A stretch of 64,000 nt of DNA from NCBI GenBank assembly GCA_948676835.1, contig CAPOZU010000007.1:28003-92002 (forward strand), in the 5' to 3' direction. Positions 34,946-42,666 of the stretch are shown piece by piece. Under the pieces are notes generated by a model. That model did no database searches. It saw only the letters and a list, made by a program, of their open reading frames with translations, and was not told the DNA's origin. The first letter of the stretch is position 1, and every line of letters starts with the position of its first letter. Position numbers and translations under genes: made by a program. Source of the DNA: an uncultured Clostridia bacterium. Its GTDB lineage: Bacteria > Bacillota > Clostridia > TANB77 > CAG-508.

Positions 34946-35626
34946 TTGACTAGTTTTATAATAAAAATAATTGCATGTATTACTATGGTATTAGATCACA
35001 TAAAGTATGCAATACCACAAACAGATTGTTTTATAACAGAATATTTAGGAAGATTATCGTATCCATTATTTGCTTTTTTAGTTGTAGAAGGATATGTACA
35101 TACAAGTGACTTAAAAAAATATTATAAAAGATTATTAATTTTTGCTATTATTTCTCAAATACCATTTATGTTATTTAGAACATTAGTTGGGCAGTGGAAG
35201 ATGCTTAATATAATGTTTACATTATTGTTAGGATTACTATGTATTACAGTATATGATAAAATAAAAAAAGAATATATATCATTTCCAATTTGTATAGTCT
35301 TAATTTTATTAGGAGAATTTTTAAATGTAGATTATGGTTGGTTTGGTGTGGCAATAATTTTTATATTATATGTTTTTAAAGAAAAAAATATTTTAAAATT
35401 AATAGCATATACAATTCTGATTATTATATATTTTTATTTTATAGGAATAAAAGTAATAAATAATACAGTTGTAATGTTGTTTATTTCAATGCTATTACCA
35501 ATAATTATAATACTTGCATATAATGGAAAACAAGGAAAGAAAATGAAGTATTTCTTTTATTGGTTTTATCCAATACATATGATAATTTTATATGCTTTAA
35601 GTTTTATGCAAAACGGCACTTTTTAA
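34946..35626 (+). CDS. TraX family membrane protein
   Basis: 226 residues, start TTG 34946 after ATAGGAGAG. The N-terminus IIACITMVLDHIKYAI and the FGRLSYPLFAFLVVEGYVHT-like stretch match TraX, which acetylates pilin in F plasmids; chromosomal Firmicute copies probably act on other envelope targets. About eight membrane helices. Ends with HMIILYALSFMQNGTF, its last codons forming part of a terminator hairpin. Confidence 0.85.
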   Translation: MTSFIIKIIACITMVLDHIKYAIPQTDCFITEYLGRLSYPLFAFLVVEGYVHTSDLKKYYKRLLIFAIISQIPFMLFRTLVGQWKMLNIMFTLLLGLLCITVYDKIKKEYISFPICIVLILLGEFLNVDYGWFGVAIIFILYVFKEKNILKLIAYTILIIIYFYFIGIKVINNTVVMLFISMLLPIIIILAYNGKQGKKMKYFFYWFYPIHMIILYALSFMQNGTF

Positions 35627-35639
35627 GTGTCGTTTTTTG
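35612..35639 (+). terminator. Terminator overlapping the end of the TraX-type gene
   Basis: AACGGCACT (35612-35620) and AGTGTCGTT (35626-35634, one G-T pair) with a T6 tail. Confidence 0.75.
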
Positions 35640-35655
35640 TAGCATAAATAATTTC

Positions 35656-35684
35656 TTGAAAAAAGACAAGAGCTATGCTATAAT
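35656..35684 (+). promoter_or_regulatory. Promoter of orphan gene 35719
   Basis: -35 TTGAAA (35656-35661), 17-bp spacer ending TATGC, -10 TATAAT (35679-35684), 35 bp before the start codon. Confidence 0.65.
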
Positions 35685-35718
35685 TTTTGTGACTTAAAAA
35701 ATTATGGAGGTAAGGAGC

Positions 35719-36078
35719 ATGATAGAGATTATGACAGCAGAATCAGTAGCACGGGAAACAATAAAAAATGTTTTAGAAACCGAAATTCCTAAAGTAAATG
35801 ATGCAATTGCTTCAGCAAGAAAAAAATGCATGAGATTTTGTTTTCTTAAAATGGGGATTTCTGAAGGAACAGCAAAGCTTTTGCGAAAAGCAGGATATGC
35901 TGTTGAAACTGATGGGGATAGCACAGAAATTTCTTGGGAGGGAGTGTTTCGTCGAATGATGGAAGATGAGGCGCTTATGGAAGAAATTTCAAGGGAGTTA
36001 AATGTCAAAATCGTTGAAGCCGATAATGGAGGAAATACCATTGATCCAAAGTGGAGACCTTCGAGAGATGAAGATTAA
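35719..36078 (+). CDS. Small orphan protein in a GC-richer islet
   Basis: 119 residues from ATG 35719; an ATG 15 bases upstream overlaps the GGAGG site and is rejected. Not recognised. The N-terminal half is helical (ESVARETIKNVLETEIPKVNDAIASARKKC), and the rest is acidic with ISREL and a basic tail. Own promoter and a perfect terminator make it a self-contained cassette. Codon use (GCG, CGT, one CGG) is unlike the flanks. Confidence 0.6.
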   Translation: MIEIMTAESVARETIKNVLETEIPKVNDAIASARKKCMRFCFLKMGISEGTAKLLRKAGYAVETDGDSTEISWEGVFRRMMEDEALMEEISRELNVKIVEADNGGNTIDPKWRPSRDED

Positions 36079-36091
36079 TATCTGAATACAA

Positions 36092-36121
36092 AAAAGCGTC
36101 ACACATATGTGTGACGCTTTT
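36092..36121. terminator. Perfect 30-bp palindromic terminator
   Basis: Arms AAAAGCGTCACACAT and its exact complement, between convergent genes; A-run and T-run on both sides allow termination in both directions. Confidence 0.9.
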
Positions 36122-36187
36122 GGTTATTTATTTATATGAAATTCGATTTTCAAAGAGCTTAAACTGTAATATCTAAAACTTAACAGA

Positions 36188-37474
36188 TTAAGCAAAAGCT
36201 TGACGGCTTTTTTTGAATGAAAGTAGATTTGTAATTTCATTTGATTTTTTAATTTCTTTTTGAGCTTCTTCTTGAGATATTTGTTTTGCTTGTCTGTTGG
36301 CAACTGTTTCTGCAATTGCTTTTTCATAAGCAAAGTGAGTATCATTAGTAATTTTTGTCCAGTTATATTCACTTTTTACTTTTGATATAGCATTTTTTGT
36401 AACTGTATCACAAAGTTTTTGATCAAACAACAATGTAAGGATTGAATCTGCAAAAGAATTTGCATTTCCAGCATAACTTTTCATTCCATTAATACCATGA
36501 TCGATTATTTCATTTAAACCACCAACATCAGATACAACAACTGGTGTTCCAGAAAGCATTGCTTCAAGAGCAACAATTCCAAAAGGTTCATATGTGCTAG
36601 GAAATACAGAAACATCTGCACATTTATACATTTTTTGAACATCTTTAGAACCAAGATATCCAGTAAAGTAAACTTTATTTCCAAGTCCCAAGTAATTTAC
36701 TTGATTTCTTAATTCATCAATCATTCCACCTTTACCAGCAATAAGAAGCTTAGCATCATGATAATGATTTAAAATTTTTGGCATAGCAGAAATTAATGTT
36801 TGAATTCCTTTTTCATATACTAGACGTCCCATGAATAGAATAATTTTTTCATTATCCATTGCGTATTTTCTTCTAAAATCATAATCTTTTTTAATTCCAT
36901 CATACATATTTAAATTAACACCGTTTGGTATAACATTAATTTTTTCATAAGGAAGACCAAATAATCTTTGTAACTCACTTCTCATATAATTACTATTTAC
37001 AATTACTTCAGAAGATTCATAAGTAAGCATCCATTCTGTATCATTTATATATCTTTGTTGCTCATCACGAATACCACTATTTCTACCAGCTTCTGTAGCA
37101 TGAATAGTAGAAACCAAAGGAATGTTATAAGCAGTTTTTAATGTTTTTGCAGCATAGGCAACTAACCAATCATGAGCATGTATAACATCAAAACTTCCTT
37201 TTTCAGCAATTATTTCACCAGTTTTTGCTATCATATTAAAATTAAGTTGCATAGTCCAATCAATAAGATTGTTTGAAGAAATCATAAAATTATCAACTCT
37301 ATAAACCATTACACCATTATCATCTTCAATATAAGGTACATTTCCATCTTTATATGTTACAACAGTAACTTCATGACCTTCATTAACAAGCTTGTGTGAT
37401 AAGTCGTGAACAACTCTTGATATTCCTCCTACAACTCTTGGTGGGTATTCCCATGACAGCATTAAAATTTTCAT
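36188..37474 (-). CDS. GT4 glycosyltransferase, glycogen/alpha-glucan synthase-like
   Basis: 428 residues. MKILMLSWEYPPRVVGGISRV, DVIHAHDWLVAYAAKTLK, NVIPNGVNLNMYD, LFMGRLVYEKGIQTLI and PSTYEPFGIVALEAMLSGTPVV (donor-site Glu motif) define a GT4 enzyme of the kind found with GH57 branching enzymes in Clostridia. It probably builds alpha-1,4-glucan from a nucleotide sugar, together with the divergent DUF4912 and GH57 genes. A Lys/Gln-rich tail follows residue 395. Clear AAAGGAG site. Confidence 0.85.
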   Translation of the reverse strand: MKILMLSWEYPPRVVGGISRVVHDLSHKLVNEGHEVTVVTYKDGNVPYIEDDNGVMVYRVDNFMISSNNLIDWTMQLNFNMIAKTGEIIAEKGSFDVIHAHDWLVAYAAKTLKTAYNIPLVSTIHATEAGRNSGIRDEQQRYINDTEWMLTYESSEVIVNSNYMRSELQRLFGLPYEKINVIPNGVNLNMYDGIKKDYDFRRKYAMDNEKIILFMGRLVYEKGIQTLISAMPKILNHYHDAKLLIAGKGGMIDELRNQVNYLGLGNKVYFTGYLGSKDVQKMYKCADVSVFPSTYEPFGIVALEAMLSGTPVVVSDVGGLNEIIDHGINGMKSYAGNANSFADSILTLLFDQKLCDTVTKNAISKVKSEYNWTKITNDTHFAYEKAIAETVANRQAKQISQEEAQKEIKKSNEITNLLSFKKSRQAFA

Positions 37475-37862
37475 TTAATCTATGTACTCCTTTCAAAAAT
37501 ATCTTTTGTTATACGAAATTTAATTAAGAATAAAAAAGCATTTTGTCAAGTCTTAAAAAAAATAAGAAAATTTTTGAAAACCTTGAAACAAAATAACTAT
37601 AAAGTTATGACTTTATTTTACATTTTTATAAATTCTTAGTATATTGTATATAAAATGTTTGCAAAAGTAAACAGGTTTTGACAAAAAAATAGTTTAAATG
37701 TATTACATTTTTGTTACAAAATGTAATGCTTAGGAAATGTTTGCTAAAGAATAAAAAAAACTTTAAAATACTATTGAAGTTTGAAAGTATTATATATATA
37801 ATACATATATTATTGAGATGCAATTTATATACTAATTAATACTAAGGAGGAGTAAAAGTAGA
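37475..37862. promoter_or_regulatory. 388-bp divergent intergenic region with palindrome
   Basis: Very AT-rich, no coding frame. Contains TTGACA at about 37678 followed 17 bp later by TATTAC, and a perfect inverted repeat ATTACATTTT - N6 - AAAATGTAAT (37702-37711, 37718-37727) just at that -10. This suggests an operator-controlled promoter for the alpha-glucan genes to the right; nothing else stands out. Confidence 0.45.
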
Positions 37863-38840
37863 ATGCCAAAGAATGAAGAGTTCCCAAAAGAGCAAAAAGA
37901 AAAAGATTTAAAGGTAAAAAATAAGACAAAAAAAGTATCTACTAATACAAAAAAAGTGGAAAAAAGTCAGAAATCTCCAAAAGTATCAAAAACTAATAAG
38001 AATGTGGCTGTAAAAAAAGATACTGTAAGTAAAGCTTCTGAGAAAAAAACACTAGCAGAAAAAAAAGTAGATGAAGAAACTGTAATAGATAAAATAAAAA
38101 ACTTTTTAGCAAAAATTGCTTTAATGCAAGAAGAAGCTCAAAAAGAGAATGATGATAAAAAAGTTAAAAAAAGTGTTGGGGAAAAGAAATTAAATATTGA
38201 AAAAATAGAGAAACCTAAGTATATGCTTGAATATTATGATTTACCTTATAGATATAACGAAACTGTGGTAAAAGTACTTGCTCAAACTCCAAAAAAACTA
38301 TTTGTATATTGGGACGTTTCAGATAGTGATAGAGAAAAATATTTAAAGGCTTTTGGCAATGATTTTTTTAATAAAACTTATCCAGTATTATTATTGTATA
38401 ATGAAGATAAAAAATATGTAAGAGAAATAACAGTAAATGATTTTGCAAATAGTTGGTATATTGATATACAAGATCCAAAAACAAAATATACAATACAATT
38501 AGGAAGAAAATTCAAGAATAAACCAGAAATAATAAATTTAGTAGAATTTGAACAAAATAATATTGTTCTTCAAACTGATTATTTACCATTTGCTAATTCT
38601 AATGAAATGGAAGCACCAAATGATCATGTATTGTTTGAGTCTTTACCAAGGTATTTTGTTTTTAGAAATGTAAAAACAAATCAAGAAATAACAAAAGACT
38701 TAAGAAGCTTTAAAGATACATTTGGAAATAATTATAATGTAGAAGAATTTTATCAGGAACAATATAATGAAGAGCTTTCAGAAGGAAGGTTTGATATGTC
38801 AAATCCATCTTCAGGATTTAGTAGTTCGAGTTTTAAATAA
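37863..38840 (+). CDS. DUF4912 domain protein with Lys-rich N-terminus
   Basis: 325 residues. The first 110 are Lys/Ser/Thr-rich and disordered (KKVSTNTKKVEKSQKSPKVS). A helical piece LAKIALMQEEAQKEN and a DUF4912 domain from about 118 follow (LPYRYNETVVKVLAQTPKKL, FVYWDVSDSDREKYL, YIDIQDPKTKYTIQLG). DUF4912 proteins occur next to GT4/GH57 alpha-glucan genes; their carbohydrate-related role is unproven. Ends at a strong terminator that separates it from the GH57 gene. Confidence 0.82.
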   Translation: MPKNEEFPKEQKEKDLKVKNKTKKVSTNTKKVEKSQKSPKVSKTNKNVAVKKDTVSKASEKKTLAEKKVDEETVIDKIKNFLAKIALMQEEAQKENDDKKVKKSVGEKKLNIEKIEKPKYMLEYYDLPYRYNETVVKVLAQTPKKLFVYWDVSDSDREKYLKAFGNDFFNKTYPVLLLYNEDKKYVREITVNDFANSWYIDIQDPKTKYTIQLGRKFKNKPEIINLVEFEQNNIVLQTDYLPFANSNEMEAPNDHVLFESLPRYFVFRNVKTNQEITKDLRSFKDTFGNNYNVEEFYQEQYNEELSEGRFDMSNPSSGFSSSSFK

Positions 38841-38845
38841 AAGTT

Positions 38846-38880
38846 AAATAGCGTGTATTAACTTTTAATACACGCTATTT
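38846..38880 (+). terminator. Strong terminator/attenuator between DUF4912 and GH57
   Basis: Perfect 15-bp arms AAATAGCGTGTATTA / complement with a 5-base loop, weak T tail (TTTATATAAT). Confidence 0.8.
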
Positions 38881-38901
38881 ATATAATAGGAGAAAATGTA
38901 A

Positions 38902-40491
38902 ATGAAAAAAATAAAAGGATATGTAAATTTTATTTTACATGCACATCTTCCATATATTCATCATCCAGAATGCGATACATATTTGGAAGAAGAATGGCTT
39001 TTTGAAGCAATTTCAGAATGTTATATTCCACTTTTACTTAATTTTAAAAAATTAGAAGAAGAAAAAGTAGATTTTAGATTAACAATGACCATGACACCTA
39101 CTTTGTTAAGTATGCTTGATAGTAAACTATTACAGGAAAGATATATAAAATATTTAAATAAACATATAGAGTTATGTGAAAAAGAAGTTAAAAGAACTGT
39201 GTATGAGCCTCGATTAAATAGTTTATCACATTACTATTTAGATAGATATACAAATGATTTACATGTGTTTAGAGATACTTATGGATGTAATATAATTGCT
39301 GGATTTAAGCATTTTCAAGATGCAGGATATTTAGAAATTATAACTTGTGGAGCAACACATGGATATTTTCCAATTCTCTACGTTAATGAAAAAGCTGTAA
39401 GGGCTCAGATTGCTGTTGGTGTTCAAACCTATGAAAAGTATTTTGGAAGAAAACCAAGAGGTATTTGGCTTCCAGAATGCGGCTATGTTCCAGAAGCAGA
39501 TAAATATTTAAAAGAATTCGGAATAGAGTATACAATAGTTGAAACACATGGAATGCTATATGCTGATCCAACTCCAATATATGGAACTTATGCACCAATA
39601 GTATCTCATGGAGGAGTAGTTGCTTTTGCAAGAGATTTAGAATCTTCAAGACAAGTTTGGAGTTCTATTAATGGATATCCAGGAGATTACAATTATAGAG
39701 AATTTTATAGAGATATAGGATATGATTGTGATTATGATTATATAAAACCTTATATTGCTTGCAATGGTGTAAGAGTAAATACAGGAATAAAATATTATAG
39801 AATTACAGGAAAAGATTGTCCAAAAGATTATTATGATATTCAGTGGGCACAAGATTCTGTTGAAAAACAGGCTGGACATTTTATGGATTGTAGAACAGCT
39901 CAAATAAATCATTTATCTAGTTATATGGATGTTCCGCCAATCATTACATGTCCATATGATGCGGAACTTTATGGACATTGGTGGTATGAAGGACCATATT
40001 GGTTATATATTTTATTTAAAAAAATTTATTATGATGATTGTAACTTTAAGTTAATTACGCCAAGTGAATATATTGATAAATATCCACAAATGCAGGTATC
40101 AACACCTTGCCGTTCTAGTTGGGGAGCAAATGGGTATAGTGAAGTTTGGCTAAATCCTACAAATGATTATGCACATCGTCATTTGCATAAGGCTGCAGAT
40201 AGAATGTGTGAACTAGCTCAAAGTTATCCAAATGAAGGAGATACATTGAGAAGACAAGCATTAAATCAATGCGCAAGAGAATTACTAATGGCGCAAACTA
40301 GTTGTTGGTTATTTATAATTACAAATGGAACAATGGTTGAATATGCACATAAGGCAATAAAAGAACATATAGGAAGATTTACTAAAATTTATTATCAAAT
40401 AAAAAAAGATAAAATTGATGCAAAATTTTTATTAGATGTATTTGATAAAGATGATATTTTTCCAGAAATTGATTATATGATATATTATTAA
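38902..40491 (+). CDS. GH57 1,4-alpha-glucan branching enzyme-like protein
   Basis: 529 residues. GH57 barrel start GYVNFILHAHLPYIHHPE, DUF1957-type features (MTMTPTLLSML, RYIKYLNKHIELCEKEV), candidate nucleophile Glu192 in WLPECGY and acid Asp353 in CPYDAELYGHWWYEG. A C-terminal helical domain (ARELLMAQTSCWLFIITNGTMVEYA) is as in the Thermus/Thermococcus branching enzymes. It would introduce alpha-1,6 branches in a storage glucan made by the GT4 synthase. Full length. Confidence 0.9.
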   Translation: MKKIKGYVNFILHAHLPYIHHPECDTYLEEEWLFEAISECYIPLLLNFKKLEEEKVDFRLTMTMTPTLLSMLDSKLLQERYIKYLNKHIELCEKEVKRTVYEPRLNSLSHYYLDRYTNDLHVFRDTYGCNIIAGFKHFQDAGYLEIITCGATHGYFPILYVNEKAVRAQIAVGVQTYEKYFGRKPRGIWLPECGYVPEADKYLKEFGIEYTIVETHGMLYADPTPIYGTYAPIVSHGGVVAFARDLESSRQVWSSINGYPGDYNYREFYRDIGYDCDYDYIKPYIACNGVRVNTGIKYYRITGKDCPKDYYDIQWAQDSVEKQAGHFMDCRTAQINHLSSYMDVPPIITCPYDAELYGHWWYEGPYWLYILFKKIYYDDCNFKLITPSEYIDKYPQMQVSTPCRSSWGANGYSEVWLNPTNDYAHRHLHKAADRMCELAQSYPNEGDTLRRQALNQCARELLMAQTSCWLFIITNGTMVEYAHKAIKEHIGRFTKIYYQIKKDKIDAKFLLDVFDKDDIFPEIDYMIYY

Positions 40492-40506
40492 GAAAGGAAG
40501 TAAAAA

Positions 40507-40839
40507 ATGAACGTATATGATGCAGTAAACAATTTAGCAAGAGCTATAAAAGATTCAAATGAATACAAAGAGTATAAAGAAATTAAAGAAAGAATTGTAA
40601 AAGAGCCAGAATTAAAATCTCAAATAGATGAATTTGAAAAAATTCGTTATGAAGAACAACTTCTTGCTATGCAAGGAGAGAAACAAAGCGAAGAAAAAAT
40701 GGCAAAATTACAAGAATTATATAAAATATTAGTACAAAATCCAGATGTTAAAGAATATTTTGATAAAGAAGTTAAATTTAATGTTATGATTGCGGACATA
40801 AACAAAATAATTGGGGAAGCAATAAAAGATGTGTTGTAG
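40507..40839 (+). CDS. YlbF/YmcA family regulator
   Basis: 110 residues, all-helical: YDAVNNLARAIKDSNEYKEYKEIKERI, ELKSQIDEFEKIRYEEQLLAMQGE and VQNPDVKEYFDKEVKFNVMIADINKIIGEAI. It fits the Com_YlbF family whose Bacillus members (YlbF, YmcA, YaaT) form a complex that tunes RNase Y, sporulation and competence. A single copy, so partners lie elsewhere. AGAAAGGAAG site. Confidence 0.87.
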   Translation: MNVYDAVNNLARAIKDSNEYKEYKEIKERIVKEPELKSQIDEFEKIRYEEQLLAMQGEKQSEEKMAKLQELYKILVQNPDVKEYFDKEVKFNVMIADINKIIGEAIKDVL

Positions 40840-40842
40840 ATT

Positions 40843-40886
40843 AAAGATGGAATTTAGGGATGTTCCTTAAATTTCATCTTTTTTTA
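40843..40886 (+). terminator. Terminator after ylbF-type gene (TGAAATTTAGG type)
   Basis: AAAGATGGAATTTA and TTAAATTTCATCTTT arms around GGGATGTTCC, then T7. Member of the recurrent motif family. Confidence 0.8.
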
Positions 40887-40956
40887 TAAAAAATCTATCT
40901 TTTATTCAACTTTTGTTATATAATATTGTAGAAAATTTGTATTTTGGGAGAAAAGG

Positions 40957-42645
40957 ATGAACAAAAAATGGGAATTTTATAATCAAGAAACAGACAAGGT
41001 AAATAAATTAGTAGAAAAATTCAAAATTTCAGAATTACTTGCCACAGTCTTGGTTAATAGAAATATAGTAGAAAATGAAGATGTAGAATTATTTTTAAAT
41101 CCAACAAGAAATGATTTTCATGATCCATACTTAATGCCAGATATGAAAGCAGCAGTTCAGAGAATTATAAATGCAATAAAAAACAAAGAAAAAACAATAA
41201 TATATGGGGATTATGATGTTGATGGCATTACAAGTATAACTGTTTTATCAAAGTTTCTTAAAGAAAGAGGATTAAATGTAGAATCTTACATACCAAATCG
41301 TTTAAATGAGGGGTATGGTTTAAATAAAGCTGCAATTAAAAAAATTGCAGATGAAGGATTTAAATTAATAATAACTGTTGATTGTGGAATTTCTGGGACA
41401 GAAGAAGTAGAATATGCATATAATTTGGGAATGGAAGTTATAGTTACAGATCATCATGAGCCTTTAGATGAGCTTCCTAAAGCTTTAGCGGTAATAGATT
41501 GTAAAAGGAAAGATAGTAAATACCCATTTAATAGTTTAGCAGGTGTTGGTGTTGCTTTTAAATTAATACAAGCTATTGGGTTGGAACTAAAAATAGATGA
41601 AAAAGAATATTTAAAATATTTAGATATAGTTGCTATTGGAACAATTTCAGATATAGTGCCATTAGTTGATGAAAATAGAGTTATAGCAAAACTTGGATTA
41701 AAACTTGTTGAAGTTACTCGTTCTCCAGGAGTTAGAGCATTACTTAATGCTGCTGGATATAAAGAAGTAAATTCAAATACAGTATCTTTTGGAATAGCGC
41801 CTAGAATAAATGCCTGTGGAAGAATGGGACATGAAAGAGATGCATTAAATTTATTTCTTACAGAAAATATTGTAGAAGCTAATAGAATTACTAATATTTT
41901 AAATGAGTATAATAAAGATAGACAAAATATAGAAAAAAGAATTTTTGAAGAAGTTGTAGCAAAAATAGAATCAGAACATTTAGATAAAAAAAATAGTATA
42001 GTACTAGGAGCAGAAAACTGGCATCATGGAGTTATAGGGATTGTAGCTTCTAAAATCACAGAACTTTATTTTAAACCTAGTATATTAGTGTGTTTTGAAG
42101 GAAATGAAGGAAAGGGATCAGGAAGAAGTATTCCTGGATTTGATTTACATGCAGCGTTATGTGCCACAAGTGATTATTTAGAAAAATATGGTGGACATGA
42201 AATGGCTGTTGGACTTAGTTTAAAAAGGAATAAATTTGAAGATTTTAGAAAAGTTTTTGAAGAAAAAGCAGAAGAATCTCATACAGAAGAAATTATACCA
42301 GTAATAAAGATAGATAAAGAAATTGAATTAAAAGATTTATCTTTAGAAAATGTTAAAAGCTTAAATTTATTAGAGCCATTTGGAGAAGCTAATAAAACAC
42401 CTATATTTATTTATAGAAATTTAAGAATTGATTCTATTAGAGCTCTATCAGAAGGTAAACATTTAAAACTAACATTAAAAGATAAAAATACAATAATAAA
42501 TGCTATTGGATTTAATATGGGCATGTATTCAGAAGAATATCAATTAGGAGATAAAATTGATGTAATAGGAGTATTGGAAATTAATTCTTTTAATGGAATG
42601 GAATGTGTACAAATTAATATGAAAGATATTAGAAAATCATATTAA
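40957..42645 (+). CDS. recJ: Single-stranded-DNA exonuclease RecJ
   Basis: 562 residues. N-terminal FLNPTRNDFHDPYLMPDM, DHH motifs IIYGDYDVDGITS, IITVDCGISG, IVTDHHEP and NSLAGVGVAFKL; DHHA1 with GAENWHHGVIGIVASKI, GSGRSIPGFDLHAAL and YGGHEMAVGLSL; C-terminal OB domain. Degrades 5'-ended single strands in recombination and repair (metal in the DHH site). It heads the recJ-rel-MBL-hisS group typical of Clostridia. Confidence 0.95.
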   Translation: MNKKWEFYNQETDKVNKLVEKFKISELLATVLVNRNIVENEDVELFLNPTRNDFHDPYLMPDMKAAVQRIINAIKNKEKTIIYGDYDVDGITSITVLSKFLKERGLNVESYIPNRLNEGYGLNKAAIKKIADEGFKLIITVDCGISGTEEVEYAYNLGMEVIVTDHHEPLDELPKALAVIDCKRKDSKYPFNSLAGVGVAFKLIQAIGLELKIDEKEYLKYLDIVAIGTISDIVPLVDENRVIAKLGLKLVEVTRSPGVRALLNAAGYKEVNSNTVSFGIAPRINACGRMGHERDALNLFLTENIVEANRITNILNEYNKDRQNIEKRIFEEVVAKIESEHLDKKNSIVLGAENWHHGVIGIVASKITELYFKPSILVCFEGNEGKGSGRSIPGFDLHAALCATSDYLEKYGGHEMAVGLSLKRNKFEDFRKVFEEKAEESHTEEIIPVIKIDKEIELKDLSLENVKSLNLLEPFGEANKTPIFIYRNLRIDSIRALSEGKHLKLTLKDKNTIINAIGFNMGMYSEEYQLGDKIDVIGVLEINSFNGMECVQINMKDIRKSY

Positions 42646-42666
42646 TTTGTTTAGGGGGAGTTAAAT

